Shown in pieces: positions 26,495 to 35,757 of a stretch of DNA of 64,000 bases. Source of the stretch: Proteobacteria bacterium UBA981 (lineage in GTDB: Bacteria; Pseudomonadota; Gammaproteobacteria; Ga0077536); NCBI GenBank assembly GCA_002292285.1, contig DBBP01000008.1, forward strand, positions 571,876 through 635,875, given 5' to 3'. A program made the translations under genes and the position numbers. The number at the start of each line of letters is the position of its first letter. The first letter of the stretch is position 1. The notes under the pieces were generated by a model that saw nothing but the letters and a program-made list of their open reading frames with translations, was not told the origin of the DNA and made no database searches.

Positions 26495-28018
26495 TCAACC
26501 GCCACCAAGGGACAGCCACAAGTAAATCGCCGCATAAGCGCGCCACGGGCGCCATGCCTCACTACGCGCAACGATGTCAGCAGCACGCGTCAGACCAAGC
26601 GCTTTTTTGATCCCGAGGTCGCCAAGCGGAAACGCATCCGGCCAGGCCAGCGCGCGCATCGCGACATACGATGCCGTCCATTCACCAATGCCTGGGAGCG
26701 CCACGAGCTGCGCGCACACCACGTCCGGATCCGCACCCGGCAGGAGCGTCAGCTGCCCGGTCACGCAAGCCCGCGCGGCGTGGCGAATTGTCTCAGCTCG
26801 TTTCTGCGGCAGCCCGATTTTGGCGATGCTCGCGACTGTCGCGCCCGCCAGGCGTTCAGGAGTTGGGCTCGTGTAACTTAACGTTGACCACGGCGTCGCC
26901 AAAGGTTGCCCGAATCGGGCGGCCATTCGACCGGCCAACGTCGTCGCTCCCTTGACGCTGACCTGCTGACCAAGAATCGCTCGTAGCAGTAACTCAAAGC
27001 CGTCGAAGGCGCCCGGCAAGCGCATACCGGAATGGCGCGCAATGCTGTCTGTGAGCAAACTGTCGAGCGCGAGTTGTCGCTCAATTTCGGCAACCGGTGC
27101 TCGCGTATCAAACATGTGTTTGGCGTGCGAAATCAGGCTGACACAAACCGGCTGCAGGCTGTCGGATACGGTCAGGGTCAGCGCGTGAATTTGACGGGCT
27201 CGCTTGTGACGTCGGTACGGGGCCACCGCGATCCAGCCCTGCCGTTCGTGCACCGCGACCGTACGAACATAAGCATCGTCGACTACAGCCTCAACGCCCG
27301 GGATTGCACGTTGTGCGAGAAACGCCAGCAAGGTCGACCAATTCATGGGTGGGCGATAGTCGATTCGGAACGACAAGGTTTGCGCGTCGCGGGCCGGTTC
27401 CGGCAATTGATTCACGTCCGCCGATTTGCGCCGCAAGGCGCGGGGCGCGAGCGCGTAGCGCGCTTTGAACAAGGCGTTGAAGCGCCGCAAGCTTGAGAAG
27501 CCCGCGCTGAACGCTACGTCGGTAACCGAGAGATCGGTTTCCGTGAGGAGCTGCTTGGCGTGCAACAGGCGCTGTGTTTGGGCGAACTCAATCGGCGTAA
27601 TGCCGAACTCGGCATCCATGGCCCGGCGCAAATGCCGTGCCGTGACATCAAACTCATCCGCGAGCTGGTCGACGTTAAGTTCGTTCAGTGCGCCATCCTC
27701 GATGCGCCTCAGTGCCAACCGGGCAAGACGCGAAACGGCGTCGACTTTCGCATCTCCCGGAGCCAGCTCAGGGCGACAAACGAGGCAGGGCCTGAAACCC
27801 GCCTTCTCCGCGCTCGCGGCGTGCACATGGAACGTGCAATTCTCAAAACGTGGTACGCGAACTGGACACACGGGTCGGCAATAAATGCCGGTCGACGTGA
27901 CGCCGATATACATATGTCCATCGAAGCGCACATCGTGTGCACTCAAAGCGTCGTAGAGTGCGCGCCGCTCTGGTTCGGACTGTTGCTCGGAAATCGCGAC
28001 AGATTTAGCCATGGCCAT
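26495..28018 (-). CDS. alkA: Ada-AraC-AlkA fusion: regulator and 3-methyladenine DNA glycosylase II
   Basis: 507 residues with three parts. The Ada N-terminal zinc domain has Cys47, Cys51, Cys78 and Cys81, spaced exactly as Cys38/42/69/72 of E. coli Ada, so Cys47 should be the phosphotriester methyl acceptor. An AraC-type double helix-turn-helix spans ~100-197. An AlkA glycosylase follows from ~213: YRPPMNW, the HhH motif LPGIGEWTASY and catalytic Asp467 in PLGDLGIK. It should sense methylphosphotriesters, activate transcription and excise alkylated bases. Ogt follows directly. Confidence 0.93.
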   Translation of the reverse strand: MAMAKSVAISEQQSEPERRALYDALSAHDVRFDGHMYIGVTSTGIYCRPVCPVRVPRFENCTFHVHAASAEKAGFRPCLVCRPELAPGDAKVDAVSRLARLALRRIEDGALNELNVDQLADEFDVTARHLRRAMDAEFGITPIEFAQTQRLLHAKQLLTETDLSVTDVAFSAGFSSLRRFNALFKARYALAPRALRRKSADVNQLPEPARDAQTLSFRIDYRPPMNWSTLLAFLAQRAIPGVEAVVDDAYVRTVAVHERQGWIAVAPYRRHKRARQIHALTLTVSDSLQPVCVSLISHAKHMFDTRAPVAEIERQLALDSLLTDSIARHSGMRLPGAFDGFELLLRAILGQQVSVKGATTLAGRMAARFGQPLATPWSTLSYTSPTPERLAGATVASIAKIGLPQKRAETIRHAARACVTGQLTLLPGADPDVVCAQLVALPGIGEWTASYVAMRALAWPDAFPLGDLGIKKALGLTRAADIVARSEAWRPWRAYAAIYLWLSLGGG

Positions 28019-28180
28019 ATTGTGGGCCGGCTTGCCGCCTACTACTAGCCGTTTTCGGACCTGGGTGTAGCAGCCCCGTAGGTACTAAAATCTGTGTTCG
28101 TAGCAGCCGCGCACGAGGCGTGCGTGGCTCAATGTGGCGGACCACTCTCGCGCAGGGGGAGCCTCCACCACTAAGGCGAC

Positions 28181-28204
28181 ATCTCCCGCGATAGCGCGGG
28201 AGAT
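28181..28204 (-). terminator. Hairpin after the D-aminoacylase-like gene
   Basis: Perfect 10-bp stem ATCTCCCGCG / CGCGGGAGAT with loop ATAG, 12 bp past the downstream end of the minus-strand hydrolase gene. No T-tract is present. Confidence 0.5.
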
Positions 28205-28215
28205 CGTTCGTCGCG

Positions 28216-29919
28216 CTACTGTCGGGCCAACGGTCCGCGGATCAGGTGGCCGGGGAAATTCCCGGTCGGTTGATTGTCCTGCAGGAGTACTTCGCCGTTC
28301 ACGATGGTGTGCGAAATGCCGCGCGCCGTTTGTTTCAGGCGCTGTGCGCCTGCCGGTAGATCGTTAAGCAATTCCGGCATGTTCTGGTGGATGGTATCCG
28401 GATCAAAAATTACCAAATCCGCGTTCAGACCTTCGCGAATCATGCCCCGGTCATAGAGTCCCCAGGCCGTCGCGGTATCGTGCGTAATCATGCGCACAGC
28501 CTGCTCAAGCGTGAACTCTTCGCGCTCCCGCACCCAATGACTGAGGAGGTGGGTTTGCAACGAAGAATCCATGATTTGCGCGACATGGGCACCCGAATCA
28601 GAAAACGTCACGACACTGCGCGGGTGTTTCATCATTTTTAACACGGCGTCCTGATCTTCGTTCGCCAGAGGCTGGCGAAAGAACGCATCAAAATCGCGCT
28701 CGAGCGCAATGTCGATCATTGCCTCGGCCGGATGTACGCCGCGCTTGGCTGCGACTTCCGACATCAATTCTTCATCGCCAATGCCGTTGAACAGATACAC
28801 CCAGTCCCATTCTGGCGGACGCGGCTCAGCGCCGACGATCTTCGGTCCGTCGTAGGGACGCGAGGCGATATCGACCAGCTTTCGTTTAACCGATGGATCG
28901 GCAAGCAATACTTTCTGCTCTTCCAGTGGTTTTGAGCGAACGTCTTTCCACACGTCCCACGCATCGAACGGGGTATGCGATTTGAACGACAGCAAGGTTG
29001 AGATAGAGCGGCTGTGGGCTTGCACGAACAGGCGGCCGCCGGCAGCTGCGACTTCGTTGCCAAGCTCGTAGTATGCAGGCCAAATGTCGGGTGCGATGCG
29101 GATGCTCGGCATGCCGAATGTCACCGGGCAACCTGACTGCACGGCAAGCGTCTTCAGGCGATCGAAATACTCACGCTGGCGTTCCGGATTGCGGCCGGGA
29201 GCTTCACCAGCAATTTCGAAGATTCCGACGCCGAGCTCGCCCATCGCGTTAACAATGCCGCTGACCTCATCCCAATCTGCAATGCGGCTTGCAACCGGCC
29301 GGTCGTCTGAGGTGAGGTGATTGAAAGTACGCGAGGTCGAAAAGCCAATAGCGCCGGCACGCACTGCATTCTGTACTTCGTGCTGCATGCGTTTCAGTTC
29401 GTCGGTGTTGGCTTGCTCACTAAAAGCTCGTTCACCCATCACGTAGGTACGCAACGCAGAATGGCCAATATAGCCGCCGTAATTGATGCCTTTCGGAATT
29501 TGATCGAGCACATCGAGATACTCTGGAAAGGTCTCCCATTTCCAGTCGATTCCTGCTTTCATTGCGTCGCGGGATAAATCTTCGGCGCGTTCCAGATTAC
29601 GAAACACGAAGTCGGCATCTTTGGCTGCGCAGGGCGCGAGTGTGAACCCGCAGTTTCCCATGATCACGCTCGTCACACCGTGGTAGCAGGAACACGAACC
29701 GAGTGGGTCCCAGAACACTTGCGCATCCATGTGAGTGTGGCCATCCACGAAACCTGGCGAGACGACCTGACCGTGGGCATTAATGGTCTTCGCGGCGCGT
29801 TCATTGATTCGCCCGATCTTGGTGATCTTGCCGTTCTTCACCCCCACGTCAGCAGGGAACCGAGCGCCGCCCGAACCGTCGACGATGTACCCATTTTTGA
29901 CCACTAGATCGTATTGCAT
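28216..29919 (-). CDS. N-acyl-D-amino-acid deacylase family amidohydrolase (second copy)
   Basis: 567-residue D-aminoacylase-type hydrolase, clearly paralogous to the one starting at 22771: DGHTHMDAQVFWDP, the shared GNCGFTLAPC block, WETFPEYLDVL and TFSDSGAHVAQIMDSS, ending NFPGHLIRGPLARQ. Metal ligands and the catalytic Asp of SDSGAH are present. ATG 29919 follows AAGGAG by 7 bases. Its immediate neighbour on the same strand is TerC. Substrate may be an acylated amino acid or another amide; the two copies differ enough to have different substrates. Confidence 0.87.
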   Translation of the reverse strand: MQYDLVVKNGYIVDGSGGARFPADVGVKNGKITKIGRINERAAKTINAHGQVVSPGFVDGHTHMDAQVFWDPLGSCSCYHGVTSVIMGNCGFTLAPCAAKDADFVFRNLERAEDLSRDAMKAGIDWKWETFPEYLDVLDQIPKGINYGGYIGHSALRTYVMGERAFSEQANTDELKRMQHEVQNAVRAGAIGFSTSRTFNHLTSDDRPVASRIADWDEVSGIVNAMGELGVGIFEIAGEAPGRNPERQREYFDRLKTLAVQSGCPVTFGMPSIRIAPDIWPAYYELGNEVAAAGGRLFVQAHSRSISTLLSFKSHTPFDAWDVWKDVRSKPLEEQKVLLADPSVKRKLVDIASRPYDGPKIVGAEPRPPEWDWVYLFNGIGDEELMSEVAAKRGVHPAEAMIDIALERDFDAFFRQPLANEDQDAVLKMMKHPRSVVTFSDSGAHVAQIMDSSLQTHLLSHWVREREEFTLEQAVRMITHDTATAWGLYDRGMIREGLNADLVIFDPDTIHQNMPELLNDLPAGAQRLKQTARGISHTIVNGEVLLQDNQPTGNFPGHLIRGPLARQ

Positions 29920-29979
29920 ACTTACTCTCCTTAACCGCTGTCGAAACCCGACAATCGAGCGTAGCACATCTGCCGTGGT

Positions 29980-30777
29980 TTACCCGCTCGAGGCAGCCCC
30001 GGCAGACCGCATGCGGTCCAGCTTGCGTTGATATCCAGATTGGATAATGTCGACCGCGACCAGCATCACAATGGAAAAGTAGAAAGTCGCTTTCGACAAC
30101 GGTTCAACCGCATAGCCGAACAATTTGAGATGCGCCACGTGCCCGCCCTCGCCGAGCAACATTACCCCGACAATCAACAGAATGAACAAGCCCAGCACTT
30201 CGTACTTGCGATTACGTTGGAGAAACTCTGACACCTCATCAGCCAGCAGCAGCATCGCCAGGCCAGACAGGACAATCGCAATCGCGAGCACCACGAAGAC
30301 CTGGGTGATGGCAATTGCCGACAATATCGAATCGAAGCTGAAAATCAGGTTCATGCACACAATCAGCGCCACCACACTCGCCGCTGACTTCGCATCGCGT
30401 TCCTGGCCATCAGATTCCAGGTCTTCGATGGAAAGCATGTGGGAAATTTCCTTCACGGCGGTATACATGATGAAGCCGCCGCCGAACAGGAACACCACGG
30501 TCGCGAAATTGAACGTACCCTCAACAATACCGGTCAGGTGAATACTGAAAAACGGTTCTGTGAGAGATTCCAGCAGTGTGATCATAACGAACAGCAAAAC
30601 GATTCGCAGAGCAATCGCGATGAGAATCCCCCAACGACGAACCGCCGCCTGATGAGCTGCCGGCGCGCGTTTTGACTCGATTGAGATGTACAGAAGGTTG
30701 TCGAATCCGAGTACCGCTTGGAGAAATATGAGGACGCCAAGATTGGCCGCGTTTTCAATCGTCAACAATTCCGCCAC
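29980..30777 (-). CDS. TerC family integral membrane protein
   Basis: 265 residues, seven or so hydrophobic helices, starting LLTIENAANLGVLIFLQAV and including the family block GFDNLLYISI and NLIFSFDSILSAIAI, which carry paired Asp residues. TerC proteins are linked to tellurite resistance and to manganese export (Alx/MntX-like relatives). The open frame runs to 31311, but a GTG at 30777 preceded by AGGAG at 7 bases fits the family start; the upstream extension is antisense to the next gene. Divergent from the amidohydrolase. Confidence 0.85.
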   Translation of the reverse strand: MAELLTIENAANLGVLIFLQAVLGFDNLLYISIESKRAPAAHQAAVRRWGILIAIALRIVLLFVMITLLESLTEPFFSIHLTGIVEGTFNFATVVFLFGGGFIMYTAVKEISHMLSIEDLESDGQERDAKSAASVVALIVCMNLIFSFDSILSAIAITQVFVVLAIAIVLSGLAMLLLADEVSEFLQRNRKYEVLGLFILLIVGVMLLGEGGHVAHLKLFGYAVEPLSKATFYFSIVMLVAVDIIQSGYQRKLDRMRSAGAASSG

Positions 30778-30915
30778 TGCAGTGCTCCTGAGGCTGGTTG
30801 GGGTGCCGGGGAGTGTATCGAAAAGACCTGCCCGCCGCGCCACACTGCCGGGGCTTGCGTCGCCTGCGCGTTTCGTCGTGCAATAAGCGCGACGCAAAGC
30901 GCAAGGTTTAGGAAA

Positions 30916-32073
30916 ATGCCGGAATACACGATTATTGATGTCGACACTCACGTTACCGAGAGCGCCGACCTGTGGACTAGCCGCGTGCCTGCGCGCATGC
31001 GCGATGCGGTACCACGCGTCGGCACCGACAAGAAGGGCCGCTACACCTGGTATCTCGGCAGTGAGCCGATAGCCAAATTGGGCCTCTCCGCGACCGCCGG
31101 GGTTGGCAGCATGAAGCATCCGCCTAACGGCTACGACGATATGCATCCTGGTGCTTTTGATGCCCAGGCGCGGCTCGAATACATGGACAACATGGGTATT
31201 TGGGCCATGGTCATGTATCCCAACGTGGGCGGTTTCGGCGCCCAGGCGTTTCTTAAACTGAACGACCCGGAACTCATGCTGACCTGCGTACAGGTCTATA
31301 ACGATTGGCAAACCGAATGGGCGTCCGCAGACTCGCGCCGTCTGCTACCCATCACTTCGTTGCCCTTTTGGGACATCGACGCGGCTGTGGCAGAAGTTCA
31401 CCGCTGCAAGGCCCTCGGCCACAAGGGCATTTTGTTTACCGGCGAACCACATTCCTTCGGACAGCCGGTGCTTGGGTCGCCGCATTGGAATCCGTTATGG
31501 GAAGTTGCGTGCGAATATAATTTGCCGGTCAGCTTTCACATTGGCTCGGGCAACATGGAAGGTGGACTGAATCGCGAGAAGCTGGCGGTTTACGGACGCA
31601 TGGCGACGTTCGCCGAATTGTCTGTCGAATTTTTTCTGCGCAACGGCATCCACCTGACCGATTTACTGTTGAGCGGCATCCTGGCGCGCTATCCGGCCAT
31701 CAAGTTTGTCTCCGTGGAAAGCGGCATCGGCTGGATACCGTTCCTGCTCGAAGCGCTTGATTACCAGTTCCTTGGCAATCATGTGCAGGAAGAACGTCCG
31801 GATCTCGACCGCCTTCCGAGCGAGTACTTCGCCAGTAACGTCTACGGCTGCTATTGGTTCGAGAAGATCGCGCCACGCCGTTTGATCGACAAAGTCGGCG
31901 CCGACAATATCCTCTTCGAAACTGATTTCCCGCATCCGACTTCGATATTTGGCGAACAGGTGCACGATTGCATTAAGCATGGATTGGATGAATGTAATGC
32001 GGACGTTCGCCGCAAAATCCTGTGGGGAAATGCAGAAAAACTGTACCAAATCGAAACGCCCAGCGCAGCGTAG
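30916..32073 (+). CDS. Amidohydrolase family 2 metal-dependent hydrolase
   Basis: 385-residue TIM-barrel hydrolase with IDVDTHVTES at the N-terminus, SFHIGSGNMEGG in the middle and the C-terminal LFETDFPHPTSIFG metal segment. Same superfamily as the enzyme at 8381 but only distantly alike. ATG 30916 (MPEYTIIDVDTH) is preferred over the upstream open frame, which overlaps the TerC start region. A 102-residue protein begins 2 bp after its stop. Possible decarboxylase or hydrolase; substrate unknown. Confidence 0.85.
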   Translation: MPEYTIIDVDTHVTESADLWTSRVPARMRDAVPRVGTDKKGRYTWYLGSEPIAKLGLSATAGVGSMKHPPNGYDDMHPGAFDAQARLEYMDNMGIWAMVMYPNVGGFGAQAFLKLNDPELMLTCVQVYNDWQTEWASADSRRLLPITSLPFWDIDAAVAEVHRCKALGHKGILFTGEPHSFGQPVLGSPHWNPLWEVACEYNLPVSFHIGSGNMEGGLNREKLAVYGRMATFAELSVEFFLRNGIHLTDLLLSGILARYPAIKFVSVESGIGWIPFLLEALDYQFLGNHVQEERPDLDRLPSEYFASNVYGCYWFEKIAPRRLIDKVGADNILFETDFPHPTSIFGEQVHDCIKHGLDECNADVRRKILWGNAEKLYQIETPSAA

Positions 32074-32075
32074 CC

Positions 32076-32384
32076 ATGGAGACGAATGTCACTTACATTT
32101 CGAGCGCATTCGTCGAGTTTCGTGAACTACTGCAGCGTCATATAAAGGAACTGGAACGCGTTTACCCAGAACGCTACTCAATCGAATGGTTTTTCTTGCG
32201 TTACCTGCGTCGTGTCAGCAAGCACGCTTTCGCTGCAGATTCACCAAAGGCCTGTAGCGGTGCCATGCGCGGACTGACACGCTTCTACGTAGACACCGTT
32301 GCGAGCGACTCCGATCTCGAAGTTCTATTTGAAGAAGTTCTCGAATCGCATCGGTATGCGCTGCGCATGGAACGCACTACGTAA
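32076..32384 (+). CDS. Hypothetical 102-residue protein
   Basis: Not recognised. Begins METNVTYIS at an ATG 2 bp past the amidohydrolase stop, so it is probably translationally coupled. Predicted mostly helical, with LLQRHIKELERVYPER and LRYLRRVSKHAF segments, rich in Arg, His and Glu. No signal peptide, membrane helix or metal motif. Its tight coupling suggests a partner or accessory of the amidohydrolase, which is inference only. Confidence 0.5.
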   Translation: METNVTYISSAFVEFRELLQRHIKELERVYPERYSIEWFFLRYLRRVSKHAFAADSPKACSGAMRGLTRFYVDTVASDSDLEVLFEEVLESHRYALRMERTT

Positions 32385-32532
32385 GCGTCTGGCACACTGA
32401 CCGGGCGTTCGCACGCGGCGAATCGTCTGCGCCCTGGTCCGCGCGGATCGTACAGGACGACGGATGACCGCAGTTAGGTCTGCTCCTCGACCCAACGCAT
32501 AATGCGCGCGGGCATTAAACGAGAATTGAAAC

Positions 32533-33330
32533 ATGGCTTGGTGGGGTAAGGTCGTTGGCGGCGCTTTTGGCTTCATGTTTGGAGGTCCTCTAGGCGCGGC
32601 CCTTGGCGCAGCGGTCGGGCACAGTTTCGACAAAGGGGTCAGCGTTGATCATCAGGGACAGCTCGGTGGTGCGGGCCAGGAACGCATCCAGGCTGCTTTT
32701 TTCACCGCGACTTTTTCGGTCATGGGGCATATCGCCAAGGTCGACGGACACGTCAGCGACGACGAAATAGCACTCGCTAACGCGGTCATGGAACAAATGG
32801 CGCTCAGCCCCGACCAGCGGCAGGTCGCCCGCGAGCTCTTCAATCAGGGCAAAGCCGCCGAGTTCGACCTTGACGGGATGCTGGTGCAATTTCGTCGCGA
32901 ATGCCGGCGGCGCCAGACTCTCATGCAAATGTTTGTAGAAATTCAATTACATGCCGCCTATGCCGACGGCACCTTGCATCCTGAGGAGGCGGCGACCTTG
33001 CAGCATATCGCCGAACAACTGGGCTTTTCCGCGCAACTGTTTGCCCAGCTTGAAGCCCTTGTCCGTGCTCAGCGAAACAATCAGAGACCCGGCAGTAGTT
33101 CGAACGGGACGTCTGTGGCGGCTGCTTACGACATCCTCGGGGTGCCCAAAGACGCCAGCGATAGCGACGTTAAAACGGCCTACCGGCGATTGATGAATCA
33201 GCATCACCCCGACAAGCTTGTCGCCAAGGGCCTGCCCGAAGAGATGATGAAGGTCGCAACTGCAAAAGCGCAGGAAATCAAAGGTGCTTACGACATTGTG
33301 AAATCTGCCCGCGGCGGGCGTCTGAAGTAG
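32533..33330 (+). CDS. djlA: Co-chaperone DjlA (TerB-like domain plus C-terminal J domain)
   Basis: 265 residues, close to E. coli DjlA (271). Order: a glycine-rich N-terminal membrane anchor (GGAFGFMFGGPLGAALG), a central TerB-like helical domain (~50-175, with AKVDGHVSDDEI), a variable linker, and a C-terminal J domain with HPD in NQHHPDKL. DjlA stimulates DnaK ATPase at the inner membrane. Presence of this protein supports a gammaproteobacterial host. Confidence 0.92.
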   Translation: MAWWGKVVGGAFGFMFGGPLGAALGAAVGHSFDKGVSVDHQGQLGGAGQERIQAAFFTATFSVMGHIAKVDGHVSDDEIALANAVMEQMALSPDQRQVARELFNQGKAAEFDLDGMLVQFRRECRRRQTLMQMFVEIQLHAAYADGTLHPEEAATLQHIAEQLGFSAQLFAQLEALVRAQRNNQRPGSSSNGTSVAAAYDILGVPKDASDSDVKTAYRRLMNQHHPDKLVAKGLPEEMMKVATAKAQEIKGAYDIVKSARGGRLK

Positions 33331-33434
33331 GCCGCACACTCAGCTGGCGCTTACGAGCGCACCGGATGACCTTCCAAGTTCCTCAGCAGCATCGACGCTC
33401 GCCTCTCGATGAGCCTGGGCGACCTGGTATGTCG

Positions 33435-34184
33435 CTAAACTCCCGCCGACTTTCCACCGTCGACCGGTAGCGCGACACCCGTCATGAAACTGGCGCGCGA
33501 GGACGCCAGAAATGCAAATGCTTCGACCACATCGTGGTTGGTCGGCATGCGTTGCAGCTTGCTCGCCGCAACAAATGCATCATGGGCGGCTTGCGGATCG
33601 TCGGCCCGATTGAATCCTTTCCAACCCATATCGTTATCGACGGTCGTTGGGCAGACACAGTTCACCCGAATGTCAGGTGCGAGTTCCATTGCCATGGCTT
33701 TGGTCAACTGCAGCACCGCACCCTTGGAAGCGCAATAGGCCGATACGTTTGACAGCCCGATGAGGCCAGCGATCGACGAATGGTTAACGATGTTACCGCG
33801 CGCTTCACGCAGCGCCGCAAGCGCAGAGCGGCTGGTAAAAAACACGCTTTTAACGTTCGCGTTGAACGTTTCATCCCAGATCTTCTCATCGGTAACTTCC
33901 ATCGAACCGATCGGGAACACACCGGCGTTGTTTATCAGGATATCCAGGCCACCTAGTCCGCCCAGCGCGGCTTGGACAACCTCGTCACAACCGCCAGCAC
34001 TGGCCAAATCGCCGCTCGCCGGAACCGCTGCACTGCCGAGTTCCGCGCAGACCTCCTGTACGGTCGTGCTGCTCCGCCCATTGATGGCGACTCTGGCACC
34101 TTCGCTCAAGAACCGTCGCGCAATGGCCAGCCCGATTCCACGTGCTGAGCCGGTGACCAGCACCCGCTTGTCTTTAAATTCCAT
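33435..34184 (-). CDS. SDR family NAD(P)-dependent oxidoreductase
   Basis: 249-residue classical short-chain dehydrogenase: cofactor motif TGSARGIG, NNAG at the end of strand 4, catalytic Ser in NHSSIAG with YCASK supplying Tyr and Lys, and C-terminal TGVALPVDGG. ATG 34184 (MEFKDKRVLVTG) is chosen for the family start; the frame extends 11 codons upstream. Ribosome site is weak (AGGAAAG, 13 bases away). Substrate unknown. Confidence 0.83.
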   Translation of the reverse strand: MEFKDKRVLVTGSARGIGLAIARRFLSEGARVAINGRSSTTVQEVCAELGSAAVPASGDLASAGGCDEVVQAALGGLGGLDILINNAGVFPIGSMEVTDEKIWDETFNANVKSVFFTSRSALAALREARGNIVNHSSIAGLIGLSNVSAYCASKGAVLQLTKAMAMELAPDIRVNCVCPTTVDNDMGWKGFNRADDPQAAHDAFVAASKLQRMPTNHDVVEAFAFLASSRASFMTGVALPVDGGKSAGV

Positions 34185-34609
34185 GGTTGAGGTCTTTCCT
34201 GTTGAGTGGGTCAGCAAGTTATGTAGCGGCGCACAGCGCAGCGACGGCGGATACTCAAGATTATTTCAGAATATGCCTGCCGGCTGCTGTAAGCTCTCGC
34301 CCCGACATGAGTTCTCCAGACGGCGACCCGATTTCCGTAACCATCGGGATCCGGCCCGCACGCTGACATCAGTTCGAAGGAACAGGGGCGCCGGAACCGT
34401 CCCAAGCGCTCCGAAATGTGACACAGTACCTACTCCAAACTGGTGCGCGGGGTGGTCTTGAGACCCTCGCGATGTAGACTGCAAGTCTGACCAGAGTAGC
34501 CCATACGGGTCGCCGGTACGGATCAGGAGCCGCCAGAGCGCCCCTGTACCGGGGACGGAAAACTAATAACCGCTCGCAGTCAATCCTTAAATTTGGGGGT
34601 AGTTGAGAC
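34185..34609. other. ~425-bp gene-free divergent region
   Basis: Separates the SDR and the response regulator-cyclase. Short frames show no domain. The main visible feature is the hairpin at 34513-34552. Confidence 0.45.
34513..34552 (+). other. Structured leader hairpin upstream of the cyclase gene
   Basis: Outer arms CCGGTAC and GTACCGG pair perfectly; inside, CAGGAGC and GCGCCCCTG continue with small bulges, giving a ~40-base extended hairpin 57 bases before the start codon. It matches no riboswitch I can recall. It may be a regulatory leader or a terminator of a short transcript. Confidence 0.4.
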
Positions 34610-35704
34610 GTGCCAATGCGTCTTGAGCGCGCCGAAGCGCCGCCGGAACTCGAACACGACCAGCGCAAGAAAGTAGTCATCGCAGACGATGACCGAACTG
34701 TGCGTAATGTCATTTCTCGGGTTCTGGAGCTCAAAAACTTCATCGTGGTCGTCGCGGCCAGTGGCGAAGAGTGCATGGAATACATCGACGATTGCTCGGT
34801 CGATGCGTTCCTGCTCGACGTCTATATGCCAGGTATCGACGGCCTGACGATATGTCGTGCCTTGCGTAACTCGCAGGCGCACATACAAACCCCGGTTTTG
34901 TGTATGACGGCAGCCGGGGAAACCACGCACGTTAATGCGGCTTTTGCTGCTGGCGCCGATGATTTTATCGTCAAGCCGGTCAACCCCAACGTTCTCGATG
35001 CTCGACTGCGGGGTCAGATTGAGCGATATGAGAACGTCCGCGAACACGCCCGCTTGCGAGCCAATCTGGACCGGTATATTTCACGCCGCACGCGCCAGAT
35101 GGTCAGTGAGTTTACCGAAACCGGCATTCTGCCCGCCCCTCAGGAAGCAGAAGTGTGCGTACTGTTTTCCGACGTGCGCGGCTTTACCCAGCTCAGCCAG
35201 GACGCCGACCCAAAATCGCTATTTGCTTCGCTCAGCCATAATCTCGGCTTGCAGGTTGATGCCGTTTATCGGCACGGCGGTTACGTCGACAAGTTTGCCG
35301 GAGACGGCATCATGGCTATTTTTGACGAGCAAAACAAAACTCAGGCGGCGTGCCGCTGCGCGCTGGAAATCCTCGAACTAACGAGTGAAGCGGGCAAGTA
35401 TCAACGGGACCCGGTCCTGCGTCTGGGAATTGGAATCCATAGTGGCACTGCACTCATCGGGAACGTCGGTTCCGAATTGCATTTTGACTATTCCGTCATT
35501 GGTGAAACCGTCAATCTCGCCGCCAGACTGTGCGGTACCGCCGCACCAATGACAGCGGTCATCTCTGCTGCAGCGGTTGCCGATTGCGGACCAGTAACCG
35601 ACATGCGTTTCAATGCACCGTGCACCATTGACGTCCGCGGAGTCCGCGAGCCTGTCGCGGTCTATCAACTCGAACGCTTGCCCGGCCCAGTGGACAACGG
35701 CTAG
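34610..35704 (+). CDS. Response regulator with class III adenylate cyclase output
   Basis: 364 residues. Receiver domain (~20-135): acidic DDD 26-28, phosphoacceptor Asp70 in LLDVYMPG, Thr100 and Lys122 in VKP. A short helical linker (~136-170) leads to a class III cyclase domain with metal Asp188 (FSD) and Asp232 (GDG), adenine-selecting Lys228 and Asp293 (HFDYSVIGET), and transition-state Asn302 and Arg306 (NLAAR). All required residues are present, so it should make cAMP under phosphorylation control. Start is GTG; ATG at 34616 is possible. No histidine kinase is adjacent. Confidence 0.9.
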   Translation: MPMRLERAEAPPELEHDQRKKVVIADDDRTVRNVISRVLELKNFIVVVAASGEECMEYIDDCSVDAFLLDVYMPGIDGLTICRALRNSQAHIQTPVLCMTAAGETTHVNAAFAAGADDFIVKPVNPNVLDARLRGQIERYENVREHARLRANLDRYISRRTRQMVSEFTETGILPAPQEAEVCVLFSDVRGFTQLSQDADPKSLFASLSHNLGLQVDAVYRHGGYVDKFAGDGIMAIFDEQNKTQAACRCALEILELTSEAGKYQRDPVLRLGIGIHSGTALIGNVGSELHFDYSVIGETVNLAARLCGTAAPMTAVISAAAVADCGPVTDMRFNAPCTIDVRGVREPVAVYQLERLPGPVDNG

Positions 35705-35757
35705 CCCCCCAATCCAACAAACTTTACGGCTGCCCTCGCATCGATGACTATTGGTCG

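Noticed and set aside
28181..28204. Hairpin as part of a CRISPR-like or REP array
   Set aside because: Single copy; more simply a transcription end of the upstream hydrolase gene.
30778..31311. 178-residue N-terminal extension of the TerC protein
   Set aside because: Overlaps the divergent amidohydrolase; a GTG with a good ribosome site fits the TerC start.
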